Shown here: positions 7,159 through 12,294 of the stretch, one piece after another | Numbering within the stretch: the stretch's first letter is position 1 | Layout of the letters: each line of letters begins with the position of its first letter | DNA from: Chloroflexota bacterium | Lineage (GTDB): Bacteria; Chloroflexota; Anaerolineae; Promineifilales; Promineifilaceae | Direction: 5' to 3' | DNA: 12,294 nucleotides | NCBI GenBank assembly: GCA_024278255.1 | Contig: JAJRTP010000192.1 | Coordinates: 1 to 12,294 of the forward strand | The notes under the pieces: model-generated | What the model saw: only the letters and a program-made list of their open reading frames with translations | Databases searched by the model: none | What the model was told of the DNA's origin: nothing | Position numbers and translations under genes: made by a program

Positions 7159-9180
7159 TTACTCAATCCGTTCCTTGATTTCCTGCCAAACTCTGAGCAA
7201 TTCCGCCACGCTCCACGCCTGGGCGATGCAGCCGCGCGGGGTGAAGGGGGGATCGCCGTCAAAAATCTCGCTGACGCTGCCCAGGCCGTGCCCGGCCAGA
7301 TGTTGCAGCAACGGCCGTATATAAGTCAACGCCTGCTCCGGATCATTGTACACCCGCAGATGGGCGCTGACAAAAGGGCCAATCAGCCAACCCCAGACCG
7401 TACCCTGGTGGTACGCCCCATCCCGCTTGTACCGGTCGCCGCCGTAATGGCCGATGTAGGCGGCATCGTCGGGGGAAAGGCTGCGCAGGCCGTGCGCCGT
7501 GAGCAGGTGGCGGCTGCACGCATCCACTACGGAACGCTGCTGCGCTGCGGTCAGGGGGCTGTAGGGCAAAGACACAGCCAATAACTGGTTGGGGCGCAGG
7601 CTGCCGTCAGGGCCATCGAGACCATCCAGCACATCGTAACAGTAGCCCATCTCCTCGTTCCAGAAACGGCCGTAGCCCGCCCGCACCTTCTCCGCCAAAC
7701 CTGCATATTCCACCCCATCTTCCCCCAAATGTGCGGCAAATTCCGCCAGGATGCGCAGCGCATTGTACCAGAGCGCGTTAATCTCCACCGGCTTGCCGAT
7801 GCGGGACGTGACCACCCATTCATCCACTTTGGCATCCATCCAGGTAAGCTGCACGCCCGGTTCTCCGGCAAACAGCAGGCCGTCCGCCTCATCCATGTGA
7901 ATATTGTAGCGGGTGCCGCGAACGTGCCATTTAACAATCTCCTGCAGGATGGGGAACAAATCGCGCAGCAGCGCATCGTCGCCAGTAGCGGCATGGTAAG
8001 CGCGTAACGCCTGGAAATACCAGAGGGTGGCGTCTACGGTGTTGTATTCAGGGCGCTCGCCCGCATCGGGGAAACGGTTGGGGATCATGCCCTGGTCTAC
8101 AAATTGGGCGTAGGTGCGCAGGATACTGGCCGCCGCGTCAGGCCGCCCCGTAGTCAGGGTCAGGCCGGGCAGAGCAATCATGGTGTCCCGGCCCCAGTCG
8201 CTGAACCAATGATAGCCGGCAATGAGGGAACGGCCGTCCGGGTCAGAAGGAGTCGGTCGCTGCACTACAAACTGATCCGCCGCCAGGACAAGCTGCTCAA
8301 TTGCCGGAGGCATAACAACCCGGTGGACGGTGCGAGCTTGAGCCAGCAAAGCCGCTTCATACGCCTGCCGCTCCAGATACGCCACCCCGCCATCCAGATT
8401 AGGGGCCACCTCTGTGCTGGCGACGATGGTCACTTCTTCGCCCGGCCGCAGCGTCACCCGCATCCGGGCGGCGCAGAAATGGTCTTCCTCCACATCATTC
8501 TGGCCGCGATATTCCTCTACGGCCAGAAGAAAATCCTCATACCAATCAAATTGGGGGGTGAATACGGCCGTCTCGCTGAACAAGTACAAAGGAGCCGCTC
8601 CGGCAAACATCTGCACGCGCAGGCCGCTATTAATCGGCGTAATTTCCGGCTGCCAATCCGTCATCATGGTGGTGCTATGGTAATCCCGGTAATTCACCAG
8701 TGCCTTGCCTTCCAGGGTAAGGGGGCCGGTAGCGCGGGCCAGGCTGTATTGAATGTAAGTGGTATTGTGACCGGGCTGCATCCAGATACGTTTTTCCAGC
8801 AGAGCATTGCCAATGGCATACGTCCAGACCGGGGTTGTACCTTCCAGATGGAAGCGGTTGAGGTAAATATACCCGTCCGGCTCCACGTAACCAGCCCCCC
8901 AGCGGTTAGTGAAAAGAGGATAAAAACGGCCGTTTTCCGGGTAGATACCGTCATACTCAGCCATCACGTCCAGCTTTGCCAGGAGCAAGGTGCGCCCCAA
9001 TGGCGGCTGTAAAGCGGCCATAAGCAGGCCATGATAGCGGCGCGTCAACACGCCGGCCACTGTACCGGAAGCGTAGCCGCCGATACCATTCGTTACCAGC
9101 CACTCACGGGATTCGGCCGCAGCCAGTTCCCCGCATATTTCTCGTCCAAAATCAAGCTTCACATTGAGTTCTTCGATCAA
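7159..9180 (-). CDS. Amylo-alpha-1,6-glucosidase / glycogen debranching enzyme (GH133-like)
   Basis: A 673-residue cytosolic enzyme predicted to hydrolyse alpha-1,6 branch points of glycogen or limit dextrins. The N-terminal GDE_N-type domain (about 1-280) opens with the hallmark EWLVTNGIGGYASGT (26-40) and RRYHGLLMAAL. The C-terminal (alpha/alpha)6 GDE_C domain (about 290-670) has GYHWFSDWGRDTMIALPGL (322-340), PEYNTVDATLWY (377-388), LTWMDAK (445-451), GKPVEINALWYNAL (462-475), YHQGTVWGWLIGPF (590-603) and GCIAQAWS (650-657). These are the conserved acid- and Trp-rich motifs of the archaeal/bacterial debranching family. The start is TTG at 9180, preceded by AGGA at 7 bases; an in-frame TGA at 9186-9184 rules out a longer protein. 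It heads the minus-strand block, with a TATAAT upstream. No other glycogen gene is adjacent. Confidence 0.94.
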   Translation of the reverse strand: MIEELNVKLDFGREICGELAAAESREWLVTNGIGGYASGTVAGVLTRRYHGLLMAALQPPLGRTLLLAKLDVMAEYDGIYPENGRFYPLFTNRWGAGYVEPDGYIYLNRFHLEGTTPVWTYAIGNALLEKRIWMQPGHNTTYIQYSLARATGPLTLEGKALVNYRDYHSTTMMTDWQPEITPINSGLRVQMFAGAAPLYLFSETAVFTPQFDWYEDFLLAVEEYRGQNDVEEDHFCAARMRVTLRPGEEVTIVASTEVAPNLDGGVAYLERQAYEAALLAQARTVHRVVMPPAIEQLVLAADQFVVQRPTPSDPDGRSLIAGYHWFSDWGRDTMIALPGLTLTTGRPDAAASILRTYAQFVDQGMIPNRFPDAGERPEYNTVDATLWYFQALRAYHAATGDDALLRDLFPILQEIVKWHVRGTRYNIHMDEADGLLFAGEPGVQLTWMDAKVDEWVVTSRIGKPVEINALWYNALRILAEFAAHLGEDGVEYAGLAEKVRAGYGRFWNEEMGYCYDVLDGLDGPDGSLRPNQLLAVSLPYSPLTAAQQRSVVDACSRHLLTAHGLRSLSPDDAAYIGHYGGDRYKRDGAYHQGTVWGWLIGPFVSAHLRVYNDPEQALTYIRPLLQHLAGHGLGSVSEIFDGDPPFTPRGCIAQAWSVAELLRVWQEIKERIE

Positions 9181-9212
9181 GGTTCATTCCTGTAAAAGAT
9201 TTGTTTTGCTCC

Positions 9213-9218
9213 ATTATA
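9213..9218 (-). promoter_or_regulatory. Candidate -10 box (TATAAT) for the debranching enzyme gene
   Basis: A perfect TATAAT in the context GTATAATGG, 32 bases before the TTG start. The hexamer 17 bases upstream (TCAACG) matches the -35 consensus at only three of six positions. Confidence 0.4.
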
Positions 9219-9265
9219 CACTTGCATTCCCCAAACGTTGACGTTACATTCTTACAAAACTCAGA

Positions 9266-9285
9266 GATTGATCATTGGATCAATC
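9266..9285. repeat. Perfect 8-bp inverted repeat, 4-base loop (operator-like)
   Basis: GATTGATC, then ATTG, then GATCAATC. It lies mid-way between two divergent genes, with no T-run after it, so it is more likely an operator than a terminator. Confidence 0.5.
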
Positions 9286-9431
9286 ACCAATCTTGACAAG
9301 AGTACAGCGAATTGCAGAACAAACGAATTTTCTCAACTGGCGCAATTCGTTGTTTTCCAAATTTGTTGTACGCTTCCGCTGGCGGCAAGAACTTTGCAAC
9401 GTTATATTAATCTTTATCCGGGAAGAAAGCT

Positions 9432-10070
9432 GTGAATGTAGACCCCAAATACGTCCAAACCATCATCCAGCGATTGCATGAGACCTATCCCGATGCCTGC
9501 TGCGAGCTGGATTATGAAACGCCGATTCAACTGTTAACGGCCGTCATCCTCTCCGCGCAATGTACCGATGTACGGGTCAACCAGGTGACGCCGGTCCTCT
9601 TTGCCAAATACCCGGACGCGGCCGCTTTGGCCGGGGCAGACCGGGCCGAACTGGAAGAAACGATCCGGTCTACCGGCTTTTTCCGGCAAAAAGCCAAATT
9701 CATCCAGAAATCAGCCCAAGCCATTGTCCATGAACATGGCGGCGAGATTCCGGACAACATGACAGAGCTAACCAAACTGAACGGCGTGGCCCGCAAAACG
9801 GCCAACGTGGTTTTGGGTGAGGTGTATGGCATTGCGGATGGGATTACGGTGGATACGCATGTGAAACGCATTGCCCACCGGCTGGGGCTGGTCTCTACTA
9901 ACAAAGACGCGGTGAAGGTGGAACGGGAGTTAATGGAAATTATCCCCCAGGAGGAATGGATCAATATCTCGCACCTGTTGATTTTTCACGGCCGTCGCAT
10001 CTGCAAAGCACGCAAGCCGGACTGCGCCAACTGCCCCCTGAACGATATTTGTCCTTCAAGCGAAGTGTAA
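9432..10070 (+). CDS. nth: Endonuclease III (DNA glycosylase/AP lyase)
   Basis: A base-excision-repair enzyme that removes oxidised pyrimidines and cleaves the resulting abasic site. The 212 residues match the family's usual length. The helix-hairpin-helix segment is LNGVARKTANVVLG (116-129) with the catalytic lysine Lys122, and the catalytic aspartate is Asp141 in ITVDTHVKR. The C-terminal [4Fe-4S] loop is complete: Cys191, 198, 201 and 207, spacing C-x6-C-x2-C-x5-C. LLTAVILSAQCTDVRVN near the N-terminus is the usual DNA-contacting helix region. The start is GTG at 9432, with GGAAG about 8 bases upstream; an in-frame TAA at 9408-9410 leaves no alternative upstream start. It ends directly against the stop codon of the converging small gene. 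Two ACGGCCGT sites lie inside. Confidence 0.96.
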   Translation: MNVDPKYVQTIIQRLHETYPDACCELDYETPIQLLTAVILSAQCTDVRVNQVTPVLFAKYPDAAALAGADRAELEETIRSTGFFRQKAKFIQKSAQAIVHEHGGEIPDNMTELTKLNGVARKTANVVLGEVYGIADGITVDTHVKRIAHRLGLVSTNKDAVKVERELMEIIPQEEWINISHLLIFHGRRICKARKPDCANCPLNDICPSSEV

Positions 10071-10304
10071 TTATGTATGGCGGAAATAGTCACGGCCGTA
10101 CCCTTGTTGCAACTTAGCCTTCTCCAGATACCAGCGGGGCGCGCTGGTGATCAGGTTACCTTCACTGTCCATCAAAGGCTTCAACCGTTCATCGCCGGGG
10201 GCAAAAGAGCCGCAATGGATCATCATCTCGCCGTGACATTCGCGGGGTTCCTCACTGGTAGCAAAACAGGTGGAACAAATGTAGAAGTTACAATCTTCGT
10301 TCAT
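10071..10304 (-). CDS. Small Cys-rich, zinc-ribbon-like protein, function unknown
   Basis: A 77-residue protein beginning MNEDCNFYICSTCFATSEE. Cysteines at 5, 10, 13 and 22 and 30, with a His at 23 (ECHGEMMIHCG), give a C-x4-C-x2-C-x8-CH-x6-C pattern that could bind one zinc. The rest is charged and ends YLEKAKLQQGYGRDYFRHT. I chose the ATG at 10304 because AAGGAG (10319-10314) lies 9 bases upstream; a longer version from the TTG at 10331 would include that ribosome site inside the coding sequence. I do not recognise a named family. It is convergent with nth with zero bases between the stop codons. An ACGGCCGT site at 10092-10099 supports it as resident, conserved coding DNA. Confidence 0.65.
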   Translation of the reverse strand: MNEDCNFYICSTCFATSEEPRECHGEMMIHCGSFAPGDERLKPLMDSEGNLITSAPRWYLEKAKLQQGYGRDYFRHT

Positions 10305-10348
10305 CTCACACAACTCCTTGATACATAACAAGGTGACAGGACGTCAAA

Positions 10349-10404
10349 TTGTAGCCGCGGTTTCTTACCGCGTCTGACTGCGCGGTAAGAAACCGCGGCT
10401 ACAA
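10349..10404. repeat. Perfect 24-bp inverted repeat with nested hairpins (REP/MITE-like)
   Basis: The left arm 10349-10372 is the exact reverse complement of the right arm 10381-10404, with an 8-base loop TCTGACTG. Each arm holds a smaller inverted repeat, CGCGGT-5 bases-ACCGCG, so the element can fold as one long stem or as two small hairpins. No T-run follows on either strand, and it sits upstream of both flanking genes, so it is not an ordinary terminator. It has the look of a dispersed palindromic element. Confidence 0.85.
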
Positions 10405-10506
10405 ACAGTATACTCCATTTTTCCGGCAAAATTCCAGCACACTCATTTTCATCAAATTAACATCAACCTAATATCACCTGCGACCTCACGTAAAACATCA
10501 GGCGAT

Positions 10507-10515
10507 TGCTATAAT
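10507..10515 (+). promoter_or_regulatory. Extended -10 promoter for the RibA-RibD_C gene
   Basis: TGCTATAAT: a TGn motif immediately before a perfect TATAAT (10510-10515), 57 bases ahead of the ATG. There is no clear -35, as is common for extended -10 promoters. Confidence 0.5.
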
Positions 10516-10572
10516 GAATTCATTCCAATAAAAACTATCCCATCCAACCCGATTTTCCTGGAGGCAGCTTGC

Positions 10573-11874
10573 ATGAGCCATATGCACGTAGAAAAAATCA
10601 CCTGTTCCCGCATCCCTACCAAACAGGGCGTGTTCCAGTTGTGTTATTACCGGAACAATCAGGACAACAAGGAACATCTGGCCCTGATTCTGGGCGATAT
10701 TTCCCGCGAATCTACCCCGCTGGTGCGCATCCATTCCGAATGCTTCACCGGCGACGTTCTCGGCTCCCTGCGCTGTGATTGCGGCCCGCAGTTGCAGCAG
10801 GCTATGCAGCAAATCGCCGCCGCCGGCAGCGGAATCATCATCTATTTGCGGCAGGAAGGGCGAGGCATCGGCCTGCTGGACAAGCTGCGGGCTTACAATT
10901 TGCAGGATATGGGTTATGACACGGTGGAAGCCAATTTGCTGCTGGGTCATCAGGCTGACGCGCGGGATTACACAGTTGCCGCGTTTATTTTGCAGGATTT
11001 GGGCGTCCGATCCCTGCGCTTGCTGACGAATAATCCGGCCAAAATTGCCGGGTTGGAAACGCATGGTCTGCGTGTGACCCAGCGGCTGCCACTGACCGCT
11101 CCACCAAACCGGGAAAATGCCACCTACTTGCAAACAAAGGCGGTTCGGATGCACCATTTACTGGAGACGGAGCCAGTCTTGCTTCCCATTGCCCCGCCGC
11201 CCAATGGACAATCTGCCCGCAACGGCCGTCCCTTCATCACCCTCAGTTACGCCCAAAGCCTGGACGGTTCCATCACGGCCCAACGCGGCCAGCCCCTGTC
11301 CCTCAGCGGCGCGGAATCTATGCGCCTGACCCACCAAATCCGGGCCGGTCACGATGCCATTCTGGTGGGGATTGGCACGGTGCTGGCGGATGATCCCAGT
11401 CTTACCGTACGGTTGGTGGACGGCCGTCATCCCCAACCCATCATCGTAGACAGCCATTTACGCACGCCGCTCACGGCCAAACTGCTCCAGCACCCTCACC
11501 CCCCGCTCATCGCCGCCACGGACGCGGCTGATTTTCGCCGGGCGGCGGCGCTGGAAAAAGCGGGCGCCACTGTTTTGCGTTTGCCGGCCGCGCCGGACGG
11601 CCGTGTGCAGCTTCCCGCCCTCCTCCACCAACTTTACGACCGGGGCATCCGCTCCGTCATGGTGGAAGGCGGGGCGCAAATCATTACCAGCTTCCTGGCC
11701 GCCCATCTGGTAGACCGGCTGGCGTTGACAGTAGCTCCCCTGTTCGTCGGCGGCCTGAACGCGGTGGAAAATCTGCCTGTCAACGGCCACGGCTTCCCCC
11801 GCCTGCACAACGTGCAAACGCAGCAGATGGGGCAAGACATGGTGCTGTTTGGAGACGTGTCGTTTGAGAGATGA
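10573..11874 (+). CDS. ribA: GTP cyclohydrolase II fused to RibD-type pyrimidine reductase
   Basis: A 433-residue fusion of two riboflavin-pathway enzymes. Residues about 5-198 are GTP cyclohydrolase II: RIHSECFTGDVLGSLRCDCG holds the zinc ligands Cys57, Cys68 and Cys70 (E. coli Cys54, 65, 67), and YLRQEGRGIGL (91-101), GYDTVEANL (114-122) and LRLLTNNPAKIAGLE (148-162) follow. After a Pro-rich linker (about 200-219) comes the RibD C-terminal reductase domain: FITLSYAQSLDGSITA (221-236), RAGHDAILVGIGTVLADDP (257-275) and VMVEGGAQIITSFL (362-375). Together they would do the first and third steps; the deaminase between them and DHBP synthase (RibB) must be encoded elsewhere. GGAGG (10560-10564) lies 8 bases before the ATG and an extended -10 is upstream. 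The usual partners are RibB-RibA and RibD deaminase-reductase, so this pairing is unusual. Confidence 0.93.
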   Translation: MSHMHVEKITCSRIPTKQGVFQLCYYRNNQDNKEHLALILGDISRESTPLVRIHSECFTGDVLGSLRCDCGPQLQQAMQQIAAAGSGIIIYLRQEGRGIGLLDKLRAYNLQDMGYDTVEANLLLGHQADARDYTVAAFILQDLGVRSLRLLTNNPAKIAGLETHGLRVTQRLPLTAPPNRENATYLQTKAVRMHHLLETEPVLLPIAPPPNGQSARNGRPFITLSYAQSLDGSITAQRGQPLSLSGAESMRLTHQIRAGHDAILVGIGTVLADDPSLTVRLVDGRHPQPIIVDSHLRTPLTAKLLQHPHPPLIAATDAADFRRAAALEKAGATVLRLPAAPDGRVQLPALLHQLYDRGIRSVMVEGGAQIITSFLAAHLVDRLALTVAPLFVGGLNAVENLPVNGHGFPRLHNVQTQQMGQDMVLFGDVSFER

Positions 11875-11937
11875 GGTGTTTACATATCAGAGCGTTTATA
11901 CAATACGCAGAATACATGCACAGTATCATTGCTGCTA

Positions 11938-12294
11938 TTAACGATTTGGCTTTAAGTTAGGGGGCGATGGAAAAGAAGTAATAATACTTTCGATCTCCAT
12001 TTGTAACTGCGTATCGAGCGAAGGTTCGACCGACGATGGTAAAAATTGAAAACTGGCTGCAATGATAGAAAAAGCAGATTTTATTTGATCGTTTCCATGA
12101 TCAGTATAAAGAATGCTGATGATACGTTCTCCATCAGCAATGAGTAAATGACCAACAAATACACCAAATAAATTATGTATCTTCTCAATAAACAGGGGAG
12201 GTGAAATTATCCAGACTCCCCTGTCGGTAACGGGTAAAAAGCTGGCGCTTGTTGTTGGACGAGATCAGCCAGACTGGGCAAAGCATATGTGCCA
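11938..12294 (-). CDS. 3' part of an unknown AT-rich gene, apparent -1 frameshift, 5' end outside window
   Basis: From the right edge one minus-strand frame reads TYALPSLADLVQQQAPAFYP and stops at 12209-12207. The frame one base back is open from 12264 to the TAA at 11940-11938, and reads protein-like: GVWIISPPLFIEKIHNLF, FVGHLLIADGERIISILY, then AFSIIAASFQFLPSSVEP, ending NLKPNR. That second frame has no ATG, GTG or TTG before codon 90, so it is best explained as a continuation of the first after a -1 shift near the T5 tract (plus-strand A5 at 12236-12240); adding one T would join the frames as APAFLPVTDRGVW. I do not recognise the family. GC is low (about 28-47% per 60-base line), unlike the rest of the window, and no ACGGCCGT occurs, which suggests acquired DNA. 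It could be a pseudogene, an assembly error, or a frameshift-expressed gene. Confidence 0.55.
12192..12224. repeat. 9-bp inverted repeat inside the frameshifted gene
   Basis: ACAGGGGAG (12192-12200) and CTCCCCTGT (12216-12224), with a 15-base loop. On the minus strand it begins about 11 bases after the T5 tract where the frame changes, and the loop contains the stop codon of the first frame. Confidence 0.55.

Larger units (their letters stand above)
9181..9431. other. Divergent regulatory region between debranching enzyme gene and nth
   Basis: These 251 AT-rich bases carry leftward and probably rightward promoters. Features seen: the minus-strand TATAAT at 9218-9213; an 8-bp perfect inverted repeat at 9266-9285; a perfect plus-strand -35 (TTGACA, 9293-9298) without a good -10; three related AT-rich motifs (ACAAACGAATT at 9319-9329, inverted to AATTCGTTGTT at 9344-9354, and a similar AATTTGTTGTA near 9360-9370); and a plus-strand TATATT at 9403-9408, 23 bases before the nth GTG. 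Confidence 0.45.
10305..10572. other. Divergent intergenic region with palindromic element and ribA promoter
   Basis: 268 bases separating the small Cys-rich gene and the RibA-RibD_C gene. It contains the large inverted repeat at 10349-10404, a minus-strand TATACT at 10412-10407 just outside it (possible -10 for the small gene, no good -35), an AT-rich stretch without features (10410-10500), and the extended -10 promoter at 10507-10515. I looked for an FMN riboswitch (RFN element) before the riboflavin gene and saw none of its conserved blocks. Confidence 0.5.
141..11604. repeat. Highly iterated palindrome ACGGCCGT, 26 exact copies (dispersed)
   Basis: Exact copies start at 141, 246, 556, 733, 817, 1071, 1369, 2435, 2836, 2938, 3942, 4349, 5473, 6599, 6720, 7311, 7666, 8230, 8564, 8926, 9537, 9988, 10092, 11222, 11420 and 11597. 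All lie in coding sequence. They are read as x-T-A-V, as (N/D/Y/H)-G-R, or as (K/I)-R-P, depending on phase, so the signal is in the DNA, not in one peptide motif. Confidence 0.95.

Noticed and set aside
8104..9012. A 302-codon plus-strand ORF
   Set aside because: It is antisense to the debranching enzyme gene, whose motifs run through the whole region; the Arg/His/Gln-rich product is typical of a shadow frame.
10305..10331. TTG start at 10331 for the small Cys-rich protein
   Set aside because: The strong AAGGAG site would lie inside the coding sequence; it fits the ATG at 10304 at a 9-base distance.
10349..10404. CRISPR repeat or rho-independent terminator
   Set aside because: Only two inverted copies with an 8-base loop, no spacers, and no T-run after either arm.
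10405..10572. FMN riboswitch before the riboflavin gene
   Set aside because: None of the conserved RFN blocks is visible; the region is plain AT-rich DNA with an extended -10.

Overview
The window looks like chromosomal DNA of a member of the Chloroflexota, probably an Anaerolineae-, Caldilineae- or Ardenticatenia-type lineage. The reasons are proline/threonine-rich anchored surface proteins, a GH133-type debranching enzyme, a DUF433/DUF5615 pair, several TTG and GTG starts with good Shine-Dalgarno sites, and moderately GC-rich coding DNA. The assignment is inferred from protein style, not from a marker gene. There is no rRNA, tRNA, CRISPR array or recognisable transposase.

Layout. Bases 1-437 (+) hold the 3' end of a large protein, probably the C-terminal beta-domain of a membrane glycosyltransferase-like protein. 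From 495 to 9180 nine genes lie on the minus strand. In transcription order they are: an amylo-alpha-1,6-glucosidase (GH133-like), a tandem cyclic-nucleotide-binding-domain protein, a four-helix membrane protein, an NAD(P)H-hydrate epimerase, a DUF433 antitoxin-like gene overlapping a DUF5615 PIN-like toxin gene, rpiA one base downstream, then after a 261-bp gap an orphan sensor histidine kinase and a Pro/Thr-rich anchored protein four bases behind it. A divergent regulatory region (9181-9431) separates this block from endonuclease III (nth, +). nth meets a small Cys-rich minus-strand gene stop-to-stop. A second divergent region (10305-10572) carries a perfect 24-bp nested inverted repeat and an extended -10 promoter for a RibA-RibD_C fusion gene (10573-11874). 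The right end (11938-12294, minus) is an AT-rich gene fragment that changes reading frame at a T5 tract and has no conventional start.

How the genes relate. Metabolic housekeeping dominates: glycogen/alpha-glucan debranching, pentose phosphate interconversion, NAD(P)HX repair, base-excision repair and riboflavin synthesis. A toxin-antitoxin-like pair is embedded directly ahead of rpiA and probably shares its transcript. The kinase has no response regulator beside it.

Most notable signals. (1) The 8-bp palindrome ACGGCCGT occurs 26 times in 12.3 kb, against well under one expected by chance. It falls in three different codon phases, so it is a DNA-level repeat comparable in behaviour to the cyanobacterial HIP1 element. 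(2) GTP cyclohydrolase II is fused to the RibD reductase domain. (3) There is a nested cruciform-forming repeat at 10349-10404. (4) The right-end gene shows a -1 frame change with a hairpin just downstream.
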